32,153 nt of DNA, taken from Bacteroidales bacterium (GTDB taxonomy: Bacteria > Bacteroidota > Bacteroidia > Bacteroidales > JAAUTT01). Below the pieces are notes generated by a model, which worked only from the letters and a program-made list of their open reading frames with translations, ran no database searches and was not told the origin of the DNA. The stretch is taken from the NCBI GenBank assembly GCA_025361285.1, contig JANYAP010000158.1, positions 1 to 32,153 of the forward strand, read 5' to 3'. A program made the position numbers and the translations under genes. Of this stretch, positions 1-7,552 are shown piece by piece. Within the stretch, counting starts at the first letter, position 1; the number at the start of each line of letters is the position of its first letter.

Positions 1-97
1 CCCGCAAAGCCTCGTACTGTATTGCCCATGGCAACGACGATGAAAACCCATTTAAGTAATACTCAACAGTAGTAGCTCCTTCGGGTTCTAAAAAAAG
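1..97. repeat. Left arm of a 97-bp inverted duplication of mnmG sequence
   Basis: Bases 1-97 are the reverse complement of bases 208-304 (paired positions sum to 305). The single mismatch is t77 against c228, which is synonymous in the mnmG frame (both give Ala). The left arm carries two in-frame stops (70-75) in the mnmG reading frame, so it is not part of the gene. A near-perfect fold-back at the very edge of a sequence is typical of a chimeric end made by amplification or assembly, although a real inversion cannot be excluded. Confidence 0.9.
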
Positions 98-1206
98 GCT
101 TTGAAGATTCTCCATTGTATAATGGTATTATTAAAGGTATGGGTCCACGGTATTGTCCGAGTATTGAGGACAAGGTTGTGAGATTTGCTATTAAAGAATC
201 GCATCAGCTTTTTTTAGAACCCGAAGGCGCTACTACTGTTGAGTATTACTTAAATGGGTTTTCATCGTCGTTGCCATGGGCAATACAGTACGAGGCTTTG
301 CGGGGCATTAAAGGTTTAGAAAATGTTAAAATTTTTCGACCAGGCTACGCAATTGAATACGATTTTTTTCAGCCAACGCAGTTAAAGCCTACATTAGAAA
401 CGAAGCAAATTTCGGGCTTGTTTTTCGCTGGTCAAATTAATGGCACTACAGGTTACGAGGAGGCTGCAGCTCAAGGCTTGATGGCTGGTATTAACGCGGC
501 TTTAAAAATTTGTGGCAAGGAGCAAGTTATTTTAGGCAGAGATCAGGCTTATATTGGCGTTCTTATCGACGATTTAATTAATAAAGGAGTTGATGAGCCT
601 TATCGAATGTTTACATCTCGTGCCGAATACCGAATGCTTTTGCGTCAGGATGATGCCGATTTTCGGTTAACACCAATTGGTTACAAAATCGGCTTAGCAA
701 CTCAGGAGCGGTATCTAAATATGAGTAATAAGCTTGTTCGCCGTAATGAAATTGTCGAGTTTTCGAAGAAATGTGTCGTACATTCCCACGAAATTAACGA
801 TAAATTGGCAGTCCTTAATTCTTCGGAAATTAAGCAGATTGTGAAGGTACACGATTTACTATTACGGCCCGAGATTTCTATTTCAAACATACGTGAAAGT
901 ATCCGCGACTTCGATGCTTTTCTTGGCGCTGCCAACTCCACCTCTAATGATATTATAGAATCGGCAGAAATTGCTATAAAGTATGCAGGTTATATTGATA
1001 GAGAACGGCAAATAGCCGAAAAAATACTTCGTTTGGAAGGTGTTAAAATATCCCAAGAGTTTGATTATTCAAAATTTGTTTCACTTTCAACCGAGGCGCG
1101 GCAAAAACTAACAAAGATAAAGCCAGTTACAATTGGGCAAGCTTCGCGCATCAGTGGAATTTCCCCTTCGGACATTAATGTACTTTTGGTACATTTAGGT
1201 CGATAA
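97..1206 (+). CDS. mnmG: MnmG (GidA), tRNA uridine 5-carboxymethylaminomethyl modification enzyme, C-terminal part
   Basis: With MnmE, MnmG installs the carboxymethylaminomethyl group on U34 of certain tRNAs, using FAD. Visible family motifs are GPRYCPSIEDK with its conserved Cys, the LEPEG block, RPGYAIEYD, GLFFAGQINGTTGYEEAAAQG, EPYRMFTSRAEYR, and a C-terminus of the usual IGQASRISG...VLLVHLGR form. About 370 residues remain of a family length near 620. The N-terminal FAD-binding Rossmann region is missing because the sequence runs into the inverted duplication. The frame reads GFEDSPLYNGIIKG from base 97, so the TTG at 115 is not a real start. The gene is 5' truncated by the window or assembly, not by mutation. 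Its stop codon overlaps the first parS palindrome. Confidence 0.95.
   Translation, partial: GFEDSPLYNGIIKGMGPRYCPSIEDKVVRFAIKESHQLFLEPEGATTVEYYLNGFSSSLPWAIQYEALRGIKGLENVKIFRPGYAIEYDFFQPTQLKPTLETKQISGLFFAGQINGTTGYEEAAAQGLMAGINAALKICGKEQVILGRDQAYIGVLIDDLINKGVDEPYRMFTSRAEYRMLLRQDDADFRLTPIGYKIGLATQERYLNMSNKLVRRNEIVEFSKKCVVHSHEINDKLAVLNSSEIKQIVKVHDLLLRPEISISNIRESIRDFDAFLGAANSTSNDIIESAEIAIKYAGYIDRERQIAEKILRLEGVKISQEFDYSKFVSLSTEARQKLTKIKPVTIGQASRISGISPSDINVLLVHLGR
208..304. repeat. Right arm of the inverted duplication (genuine mnmG sequence)
   Basis: This arm lies inside the mnmG frame and encodes the conserved stretch LEPEGATTVEYYLNG and what follows, so it is the original copy. Its reverse complement occupies the first 97 bases of the window. 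The 110 bases between the arms (98-207) are unique and continue the mnmG reading frame. Confidence 0.9.
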
Positions 1207-1226
1207 TTGTTCCACGTGGAACAATT
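1205..1226. promoter_or_regulatory. parS site 1 (ParB-binding palindrome)
   Basis: The core at 1208-1223, TGTTCCACGTGGAACA, is a perfect palindrome matching the parS consensus TGTTNCACGTGNAACA. Symmetry extends to 22 bp with an AATT at each end, and it overlaps the mnmG stop codon (1204-1206). It is the first of three copies. The consensus match is directly visible; ParB binding is inferred. Confidence 0.85.
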
Positions 1227-1249
1227 GTAGGGTTTAGGTTTTGGCTTCG

Positions 1250-1273
1250 AAATTGTTCCACGTGGAACAATTT
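1250..1273. promoter_or_regulatory. parS site 2
   Basis: The core at 1254-1269 is identical to site 1 and starts 46 bases downstream of it. The symmetry reaches 24 bp here, making this the longest perfect palindrome of the three. Confidence 0.85.
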
Positions 1274-1297
1274 TTAGATTTGTTTTATAAAGTCGAT

Positions 1298-1319
1298 AAT
1301 TGTTCCACGTGGAACAATT
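1298..1319. promoter_or_regulatory. parS site 3
   Basis: The core at 1301-1316 is identical to the other two and starts 47 bases after site 2. Like site 1 it is preceded by GTCGATA. The same GTCGATAAT string occurs once more at 1372-1380 without a palindrome. Confidence 0.85.
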
Positions 1320-1378
1320 TACGATTGGTTTTAACCAGTGGTTTACAATGTTTTTTCGGTGAATAATTCCTGTCGATA

Positions 1379-3187
1379 ATGATGCCTAATGCAGCTCAAG
1401 CAAAGATAGCTACTATATTACAAAATCTAACAGATACTGCTGGGGTTTATTTGTTCTCTAATGTTGCCGACGAAGTTATTTATGTAGGTAAGGCCAAGAA
1501 TCTGAAGCGACGAGTTACTTCCTATTTTCAGAAATCACATCAGGATAATGCAAAGGTTCGCTTAATGGTTTCCAAAGTTTGCGATGTACGGTTTGTAGTG
1601 GTCGAATCGGAATCGGATGCTCTTTTACTCGAAAATAATTTAATAAAAAAATACCTACCACGTTACAATATACTGCTAAAGGACGATAAAACATTTCCTT
1701 GGATTTGCATTAGCAATGAACCTTTTCCTAAAATATACTCTACTCGCAACATTAAAAAAGATGGCTCTTTATATTTTGGACCATATACCTCGGCGGTAAT
1801 GGTGCGTACTTTGCTTGATATGATTCGACAAATATATCAATTACGAACTTGCCATTTAGCACTTTCAGCAGCTAATATCGAGGCAAAAAAGTTTAAAGTT
1901 TGCTTGGAATTTCACATGGGTAATTGCTTGGCTCCATGCGTAGGAAACCAAACCGAGGATAAATACGATTTGAATATTTCGCAAATTAAGGATATTTTGA
2001 AGGGAAATCTTTTTAAAGTTATTGTTTATTTGAAAGATACAATGCGCGTTTTAGCCGATGAATATAAGTTTGAAGAGGCGGAATTGATGCGACAAAAAAT
2101 ACAAATTTTAGAAAAATTTCAAAGCAAGTCTACAATAGTCAATCCTTCTATTAATAATATCGATGTGTTTTCGATTGTTAATGAACAAAATACTACGGTG
2201 GTTAATTTTTTGAAGGTAATGAATGGTTCAATTATTCAGTCGCATACCGTAGAAGTGCAACGCAAGCTCGACGAGGATATGCCGGAAATGCTTGAATTTG
2301 CTATAATGGATATCCGCGATCGTTTTCAGAGTACGTCGTTGGAGATTGTAGTTCCTTTTTCAATCGAATCGGTGTTTTCGGGGGCTATATTTACCGTTCC
2401 AAAAATTGGCGACAAGAAAAAATTACTAGAATTATCGGAACGAAATGCAAAATATTTTTTAGTTGAGCGAAGTAAAAATGCTGAAAAAGCCAATCCCGAA
2501 TTACGTTACGAAAGGGTTTTAACTCAATTACAGCGCGATTTGCACTTATTGGAGCTTCCTAATTATATCGAATGTTTCGATAATTCCAATATTCAAGGCA
2601 CTAATCCAGTTTCTTCCTGTGTAATTTTTAAATCGGGACGACCATCGAAGGCAGATTATCGGCATTTCAATATTAAAACGGTACAAGGTGCCAATGATTT
2701 TGCTTCAATGGAAGAGGTTGTTTATAGGCGTTATAAACGTTTGGTTGACGAAAATTCTCCTTTGCCTCAATTAATTATTGTTGATGGGGGCAAAGGCCAG
2801 TTAAGCTCAGCAGTCGAAAGCCTAGATAAACTGGGTTTGTTTGGTAAAATACCTATTATTGGTATTGCCAAACGCTTGGAGGAAATATATTTCCCTAACG
2901 ATTCAGTTCCTATTTATTTGGATAAGAAGTCGGAATCGTTAAAATTAATTCAGCAAATACGCGATGAAGCACATCGTTTTGGCATTACTTTTCATCGAAA
3001 TAAGCGTTCGCAATCGATGATTAGCTCTAAGATGGAAGCTATTCCTGGGATAGGACCAAAAACTATTGAATTACTGTATAACAAATATTCAACTATTACC
3101 AACATTTTAAATGTGCCAGTTGATGAATTCGTAGAACTTATTGGTAAGAAAAAGACCGAGATATTACTTGAGCATTTACAAAAATAG
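1379..3187 (+). CDS. uvrC: UvrC, excinuclease ABC subunit C
   Basis: UvrC makes the 3' and 5' incisions during nucleotide excision repair after UvrAB has marked the lesion. The 602 residues match the family length. An N-terminal GIY-YIG nuclease is visible (GVY 22-24, YVG 35-37, Arg44/45, Glu85 in the LLLENNLIKKYLPRYN block). Four cysteines (C158, C175, C183, C187) fit the [4Fe-4S] cluster of UvrC. A UVR motif that binds UvrB lies around residues 213-243. An RNase H-like nuclease follows (ECFDNSNIQG, LIIVDGGKGQ), then C-terminal helix-hairpin-helix DNA-binding elements (IPGIGPKTIELL). Either of two tandem ATGs (1379 or 1382) could start it. It lies directly after the parS cluster and ends 2 bases from the convergent polyprenyl synthase gene. 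Confidence 0.97.
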   Translation: MMPNAAQAKIATILQNLTDTAGVYLFSNVADEVIYVGKAKNLKRRVTSYFQKSHQDNAKVRLMVSKVCDVRFVVVESESDALLLENNLIKKYLPRYNILLKDDKTFPWICISNEPFPKIYSTRNIKKDGSLYFGPYTSAVMVRTLLDMIRQIYQLRTCHLALSAANIEAKKFKVCLEFHMGNCLAPCVGNQTEDKYDLNISQIKDILKGNLFKVIVYLKDTMRVLADEYKFEEAELMRQKIQILEKFQSKSTIVNPSINNIDVFSIVNEQNTTVVNFLKVMNGSIIQSHTVEVQRKLDEDMPEMLEFAIMDIRDRFQSTSLEIVVPFSIESVFSGAIFTVPKIGDKKKLLELSERNAKYFLVERSKNAEKANPELRYERVLTQLQRDLHLLELPNYIECFDNSNIQGTNPVSSCVIFKSGRPSKADYRHFNIKTVQGANDFASMEEVVYRRYKRLVDENSPLPQLIIVDGGKGQLSSAVESLDKLGLFGKIPIIGIAKRLEEIYFPNDSVPIYLDKKSESLKLIQQIRDEAHRFGITFHRNKRSQSMISSKMEAIPGIGPKTIELLYNKYSTITNILNVPVDEFVELIGKKKTEILLEHLQK

Positions 3188-3189
3188 CC

Positions 3190-4164
3190 TTATTTTTTTC
3201 GCTCGATAGTGTAGTTAACTATATCAAACATGGCTTGCTTTACCGCCGATTCGGGGTAGGAAGAAAGTAAATTGAGAGCCATATTTTTATATTCGTTCAT
3301 TTGCGAAGTAGCATATTCAATTCCTCCTTTTGCTCTAACAAATTCCACTACTGTTTTTACTTTTTCAGTATTCGTATTGTTCTTTGATATAGTGCGTAAG
3401 ATATGTTTTCTTTCAGCGTTACTTGAAGTTTCTAAAGCGTAAATTAACGGAAGTGTTAACTTTTTCTCTTTAATGTCGTTTCCGGTGGGTTTTCCTATAA
3501 TGCCTTGAGGTTGGTAATCGAATAAATCGTCTTTTATTTGAAAAGCTAAGCCAACGTATTCGCCGAAAAGTTTCATATTAGCTACCACTTCATCGGCAGC
3601 TCCAACCGATTTTGCACCACTTGCTGTGCATGATGCTATTAGTGTAGCAGTTTTTTTGCGTATTATTTCAAAGTACTGTTCTTTATTGATATTCATGGTT
3701 CTGGAGCGTTGTATTTGAAGCAATTCTCCCTCGCTCATCTCCCTAACTGCCTCTGATACAATTTCTAACAGATCGTAGGCTTTATTATTTACCGCAAGTA
3801 ATAGTCCTTTAGCTAATAAATAATCGCCCAGTAGTACTGCTATTTTCGATTTCCAAACGGCGTTTATCGAAAAAATGCCTCTTCGTTCATACGATTCGTC
3901 AACAACATCGTCGTGGATTAAGGTAGCGGTATGGAGCAATTCTATTAACGATGCTGCTGTGTATGTCGCATCGGTTGGCGTTCCGTTTAGTTTTGCCGAA
4001 AGAAACACAAACATAGGTCGCATCTGCTTTCCTTTTTGCTTGATAATGTAACTAGTAATTATATCAAGTATGCGTACTTTGCTTGTCATCGAAGCTTTGA
4101 AGAGTGTCTCAAACTTCGTCATTTCATCCTTAATTGGGAACTTTATAGAATCTATAAATGACAT
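3190..4164 (-). CDS. Long-chain trans-polyprenyl diphosphate synthase
   Basis: This enzyme condenses isopentenyl diphosphate onto an allylic diphosphate, probably making the side chain of menaquinone. Both aspartate-rich motifs are intact: DDVVD (residues 85-89, inside LIHDDVVDESYERRG) and DDLFD (212-216). The basic GKQMRP block near the N-terminus is also present. Residues before the first DDxxD are small (Thr81, Ala80), which in this family usually allows long products (about C35-C40); the exact length is inferred. At 324 residues it is full length. It converges on uvrC with a 2-base gap, leaving no room for a separate terminator, and is divergent from the ArsR-type gene. Confidence 0.9.
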   Translation of the reverse strand: MSFIDSIKFPIKDEMTKFETLFKASMTSKVRILDIITSYIIKQKGKQMRPMFVFLSAKLNGTPTDATYTAASLIELLHTATLIHDDVVDESYERRGIFSINAVWKSKIAVLLGDYLLAKGLLLAVNNKAYDLLEIVSEAVREMSEGELLQIQRSRTMNINKEQYFEIIRKKTATLIASCTASGAKSVGAADEVVANMKLFGEYVGLAFQIKDDLFDYQPQGIIGKPTGNDIKEKKLTLPLIYALETSSNAERKHILRTISKNNTNTEKVKTVVEFVRAKGGIEYATSQMNEYKNMALNLLSSYPESAVKQAMFDIVNYTIERKK

Positions 4165-4227
4165 TTACTTTGGTTTTTATCGGCACAGAAAGACCGAAAA
4201 TTGTTTCATTGTATCTTAGCTAACGTT

Positions 4228-4235
4228 CAAATATA
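4228..4235 (-). promoter_or_regulatory. Candidate -7 element for the polyprenyl synthase gene
   Basis: On the minus strand these bases read TATATTTG, a full match to the Bacteroidota -7 element TAnnTTTG, 64 bases upstream of the start codon. I see no convincing -33 TTG at the usual spacing. Confidence 0.45.
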
Positions 4236-4268
4236 GACAATTTTTCGCCAATAGGTACGATATAACTT

Positions 4269-4301
4269 TTATACAACCAATATATTTATATATTTGTATA
4301 A
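4269..4301. promoter_or_regulatory. Inverted repeat at the arsR-type promoter (candidate operator)
   Basis: Arms TTATACAA (4269-4276) and TTGTATAA (4294-4301) form a perfect 8-bp inverted repeat with a 17-base spacer. The right arm overlaps the predicted -7 element (4289-4296). TTGTATAAC recurs at 4619-4627 just past the stop codon. Autoregulation by the ArsR-type protein is an inference. Confidence 0.4.
4289..4296 (+). promoter_or_regulatory. Candidate -7 element for the ArsR-type gene
   Basis: TATATTTG matches the Bacteroidota -7 consensus TAnnTTTG and would start transcription around 4303, leaving a leader of only about 13 bases before the ATG at 4316. The -33 element is not obvious. Confidence 0.5.
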
Positions 4302-4315
4302 CATAATTTTATACT

Positions 4316-4615
4316 ATGCCTTTTAACGAATTGACATCCGAGCAAATAGAGCTAGTGGCGAATATGCTAAAAGCAATTGCGCATCCTACACGTATTTCTA
4401 TTTTGAACTTTCTTGAAGATGGTAAGAAGTTGACAGTTAGCGAGATTCGTGATTTATTGCAAATCGAACAATCTACAACATCTCATCATTTAGGGATACT
4501 TAAAGACAAGGGAGTGTTGCTTTCGAAACGAGAGGGCAAGAATACCTATTACTCGCTGAGAAATGTTAATTTGTCGAGTTTAGTGGAGTGCGTTAGCAAA
4601 TGTCATAATGCATGA
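4316..4615 (+). CDS. ArsR/SmtB-type winged-helix transcriptional regulator
   Basis: A 99-residue protein with the compact winged-helix fold of ArsR-type repressors. Visible are the helix leading into AIAHPTRISILNFLEDG, the recognition helix region SEIRDLLQIEQSTTSHHLGILKDKG, and the wing LSKREGKNTYYSL. The classic metal motif ELCVCDL of the recognition helix is absent (the place holds VSEIRDLL), so metal sensing of the ArsR or SmtB kind is not supported; one cysteine pair (VECVSKC) sits at the C-terminus. The gene stands alone between a divergent polyprenyl synthase gene and polA, with a candidate operator over its own promoter. The regulated target is unknown. Confidence 0.85.
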   Translation: MPFNELTSEQIELVANMLKAIAHPTRISILNFLEDGKKLTVSEIRDLLQIEQSTTSHHLGILKDKGVLLSKREGKNTYYSLRNVNLSSLVECVSKCHNA

Positions 4616-4638
4616 GTTTTGTATAACTTATTTTAACG

Positions 4639-4666
4639 ATACCTCGAATTTTGTTGAGGTATTTTG
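4639..4666 (+). terminator. Weak intrinsic terminator after the ArsR-type gene
   Basis: A 7-bp stem (4639-4645 with 4656-4662, ATACCTC/GAGGTAT) and a 10-base loop are followed by a short T-rich run. It would separate the regulator from polA. Confidence 0.5.
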
Positions 4667-4705
4667 TATTAGGTACGGTTCAATATAAATTGTTATATTT
4701 TCAAT

Positions 4706-7489
4706 ATGGTTAATGATAAAAGGTTATTTCTTTTGGATGCTTACGCCTTGATATTTAGGGCTCATTATGCGTTTATTAAAAATCCGATGTATAATTCGGA
4801 TGGGCTTAATACTTCGGCAATTTTTGGATTTGTAAATACTTTAGAGGAAGTTATTTCTAAGGAAAAACCTACACATATAGCTGTAGCATTCGACCCTGCA
4901 GGACCTAATTTTAGGCACGTAATGTACCCCGATTATAAGGCTAATAGAGATGAGACTCCTGAAGATATAAAAAAAGCAGTACCCATTATAAAAGATATTT
5001 TAAAAGCGTATGGCATACCAATTTTACAAATAGATGGTTATGAGGCTGATGATGTAATTGGAACTATTTCGCGCAAAGCTGATGAAGATGGATATACCGT
5101 TTTTATGATGACTCCCGATAAGGATTATATTCAACTTTTGTCGGATAACATATTCATTTATAAGCCAAGTAAATTCGGTAGCGGAATGGAAGTTTTAGAT
5201 AGCGCAAAGGCATGTGCTAAATTTCAATTGCAAAACCCACAGCAGTTTATCGACATTTTGGCTTTAATGGGCGATGCTTCCGATAATATACCAGGTGCAC
5301 CTGGGGTAGGGGAGAAGACTGCTATGAAATTGATTGATGAGTTTCAAACCATTGAAAATATTTATGTTAATATCGATTCGCTTAAAGGAAAGCTGAAAGA
5401 TACTATTGCTAACAATAAGGACAAGATATATTTATCGCGAGCTTTGGCTACTATCGATAGAAATGTGCCAATCTCTGTTTCGGATGAGGATTTAGTATTT
5501 AGTGCGCCTGATATTGACGAAATTAAGCGAATTTTCGAATATCTTAATTTTAAAACGCTCGAAAAAAGGGTTCTTTCCCGATATTCGATTGTTGGAACTG
5601 CTTCGGTAACTACTTCGGTTCAGAAGACGTTATTCGATTTACCTGAAGTATCTGAAACAAAGGCGGTAAGCAATTTCAATACCATTCATAATACTGCGCA
5701 TTCTTATATATTGATAGATACGTTTGAGAAGCGAAGCAATCTTGTAAGCTCGATGCATACGTTGAAGGAGGTTTGTTTTGACACCGAAACTACTGGACTT
5801 GATGTTATGACAGCGCAATTGGTTGGCTTTTCTTTTTCTTGGAAAGCAGGGGAGGGGTACTATGTTCCCGTTCCTGCTGATCAAACCGAGGCGAGGAAAA
5901 TTTGTAATGAATTTAAACCTATGCTTGAAAATGAAGCAATTACAAAAGTCGGACAAAACATAAAGTTCGATATACTAATGCTTAAGAACTATGGTATTGA
6001 AGTTAAAGGTAAGATATTCGATACTATGATTGCTCATTATTTGCTACAACCCGAATTGAGACATAATATGAATGTTTTATCGGAGCAATATTTGGGATAT
6101 TCGCCTGTTCATATCGAAGAATTAATAGGTCAAAGTACTAAGCATCAAATTAGTATGCGGTCGGTTCCTATCGATAAAATAAAGGAATATGCCGCCGAAG
6201 ATTCCGATATTACATGGCAGTTAAAGGAGAAACTCGAAAAGGAACTAAACGATCAAAACCTATCGAAACTTGCTAACGAGTTGGAAATGCCATTAATACA
6301 AGTGTTAGCCGATGTGGAATATTATGGAGTTTCGCTTAACACAGATGCTCTGAATGAATCGGCCGAAATTTTGCGGACCGACATTATTGAGTTAGATAGG
6401 AAAATTATTGAGCTAGCAGGTGTAGAATTTAACATTGCTTCGCCAAAGCAGTTGGGTGAGGTTTTATTCGAAAGGCTCAAAATTGATACTAACGCCAAAA
6501 AAACTAAAACAAAGCAATACTCTACTAATGAGGAAGTATTGGCTCAATTAGCCGATAAGCACGCAATAATTCCGCTGATATTAGAATATCGTGGCTTGCG
6601 TAAGTTATTGAGTACGTACGTAGAAGCTTTACCTAGGATGATTAATAGTAGAACTGGACGTATACATACATCATTTAATCAGGCTGTTGCGGCTACAGGT
6701 CGGTTAAGCTCCGTAGATCCAAATCTGCAGAATATTCCTATCCGCGAAGAGCGAGGGCGTGAGATACGAAAGGCTTTCGTGGCTTCGGGCGATGATTTTT
6801 TACTATTATCTGCCGATTATTCTCAAATTGAATTGCGCATTATGGCTCACCTTAGTGAAGATGAAAATATGATGGATGCTTTTATGCATAATGCAGATAT
6901 ACATACTGCTACTGCATCAAAAATTTATGGAGTTACACCCGAAGAAGTTACAAGAGAAATGCGCAGCAAAGCTAAAACTGCCAACTTTGGCATTATCTAT
7001 GGGATTTCGGCGTTTGGTTTATCGCAACGTTTAAATATTCCTCGTAAAGAGGCTACGGAACTTATTGATGGTTACTTTAATACTTTTCCTGGAGTTAAGC
7101 GATATATGGATGAAAGTATTCGTCGCGCTCGTGTTAACGGATTTGTAGAGACTATTATGGGGCGGCGTAGGTTTTTAGCCGACATTAATTCGAATAACGG
7201 AAATGTTCGCGGTATGGCCGAACGAAATGCAATTAATTCGCCAATACAAGGCTCAGCAGCCGATATTATTAAGCTTGCAATGATTAGGGTTCATCGATTG
7301 CTAAAAAGCGAAAATATGCGTTCGAAAATGATTCTTCAGGTGCACGATGAATTAGTGTTTGATGCTTACCAACCTGAGCTAGATAAATTAAAGGAAATAA
7401 TTAAGTACGAAATGGAAAATGCTGTTAAGTTGAAAGTTCCGTTAACAATTGAACTAGGCGTTGGAAGTAATTGGCTGGTAGCGCATTAA
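4706..7489 (+). CDS. polA: DNA polymerase I (5' nuclease, 3'-5' exonuclease, polymerase)
   Basis: PolA fills gaps and removes RNA primers in lagging-strand synthesis and repair. At 927 residues it has all three parts. The 5' nuclease occupies about 1-290 (GYEADDVIGT, GDASDNIPGAPGVGEKTA). The proofreading exonuclease occupies about 335-520, with D359/E361 in DTETTG, D422 in NIKFD, and Y495/D499 in YAAED all kept. The polymerase has motif A DYSQIE with D704, the O helix from R753 to F761 and Y765, and motif C VHDE with D881. Phe761 is the residue that disfavours dideoxynucleotides. Many bacterial PolA proteins have lost the exonuclease residues; this one has not. The ATG at 4706 gives the usual short N-terminus before the LFLLDAYALIFRAHYAF block. 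Confidence 0.97.
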   Translation: MVNDKRLFLLDAYALIFRAHYAFIKNPMYNSDGLNTSAIFGFVNTLEEVISKEKPTHIAVAFDPAGPNFRHVMYPDYKANRDETPEDIKKAVPIIKDILKAYGIPILQIDGYEADDVIGTISRKADEDGYTVFMMTPDKDYIQLLSDNIFIYKPSKFGSGMEVLDSAKACAKFQLQNPQQFIDILALMGDASDNIPGAPGVGEKTAMKLIDEFQTIENIYVNIDSLKGKLKDTIANNKDKIYLSRALATIDRNVPISVSDEDLVFSAPDIDEIKRIFEYLNFKTLEKRVLSRYSIVGTASVTTSVQKTLFDLPEVSETKAVSNFNTIHNTAHSYILIDTFEKRSNLVSSMHTLKEVCFDTETTGLDVMTAQLVGFSFSWKAGEGYYVPVPADQTEARKICNEFKPMLENEAITKVGQNIKFDILMLKNYGIEVKGKIFDTMIAHYLLQPELRHNMNVLSEQYLGYSPVHIEELIGQSTKHQISMRSVPIDKIKEYAAEDSDITWQLKEKLEKELNDQNLSKLANELEMPLIQVLADVEYYGVSLNTDALNESAEILRTDIIELDRKIIELAGVEFNIASPKQLGEVLFERLKIDTNAKKTKTKQYSTNEEVLAQLADKHAIIPLILEYRGLRKLLSTYVEALPRMINSRTGRIHTSFNQAVAATGRLSSVDPNLQNIPIREERGREIRKAFVASGDDFLLLSADYSQIELRIMAHLSEDENMMDAFMHNADIHTATASKIYGVTPEEVTREMRSKAKTANFGIIYGISAFGLSQRLNIPRKEATELIDGYFNTFPGVKRYMDESIRRARVNGFVETIMGRRRFLADINSNNGNVRGMAERNAINSPIQGSAADIIKLAMIRVHRLLKSENMRSKMILQVHDELVFDAYQPELDKLKEIIKYEMENAVKLKVPLTIELGVGSNWLVAH

Positions 7490-7552
7490 ATACAGATAAT
7501 TTTAACGATATAATAAATGTAATTAAGTCTAATGTAAACGTAGTACACTCTT

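Noticed and set aside
115-1206. A 363-residue mnmG frame starting at TTG 115 taken as a real start
   Set aside because: The same frame continues upstream to base 97 with family-like sequence (GFEDSPLYNG), and the break is explained by the inverted duplication.
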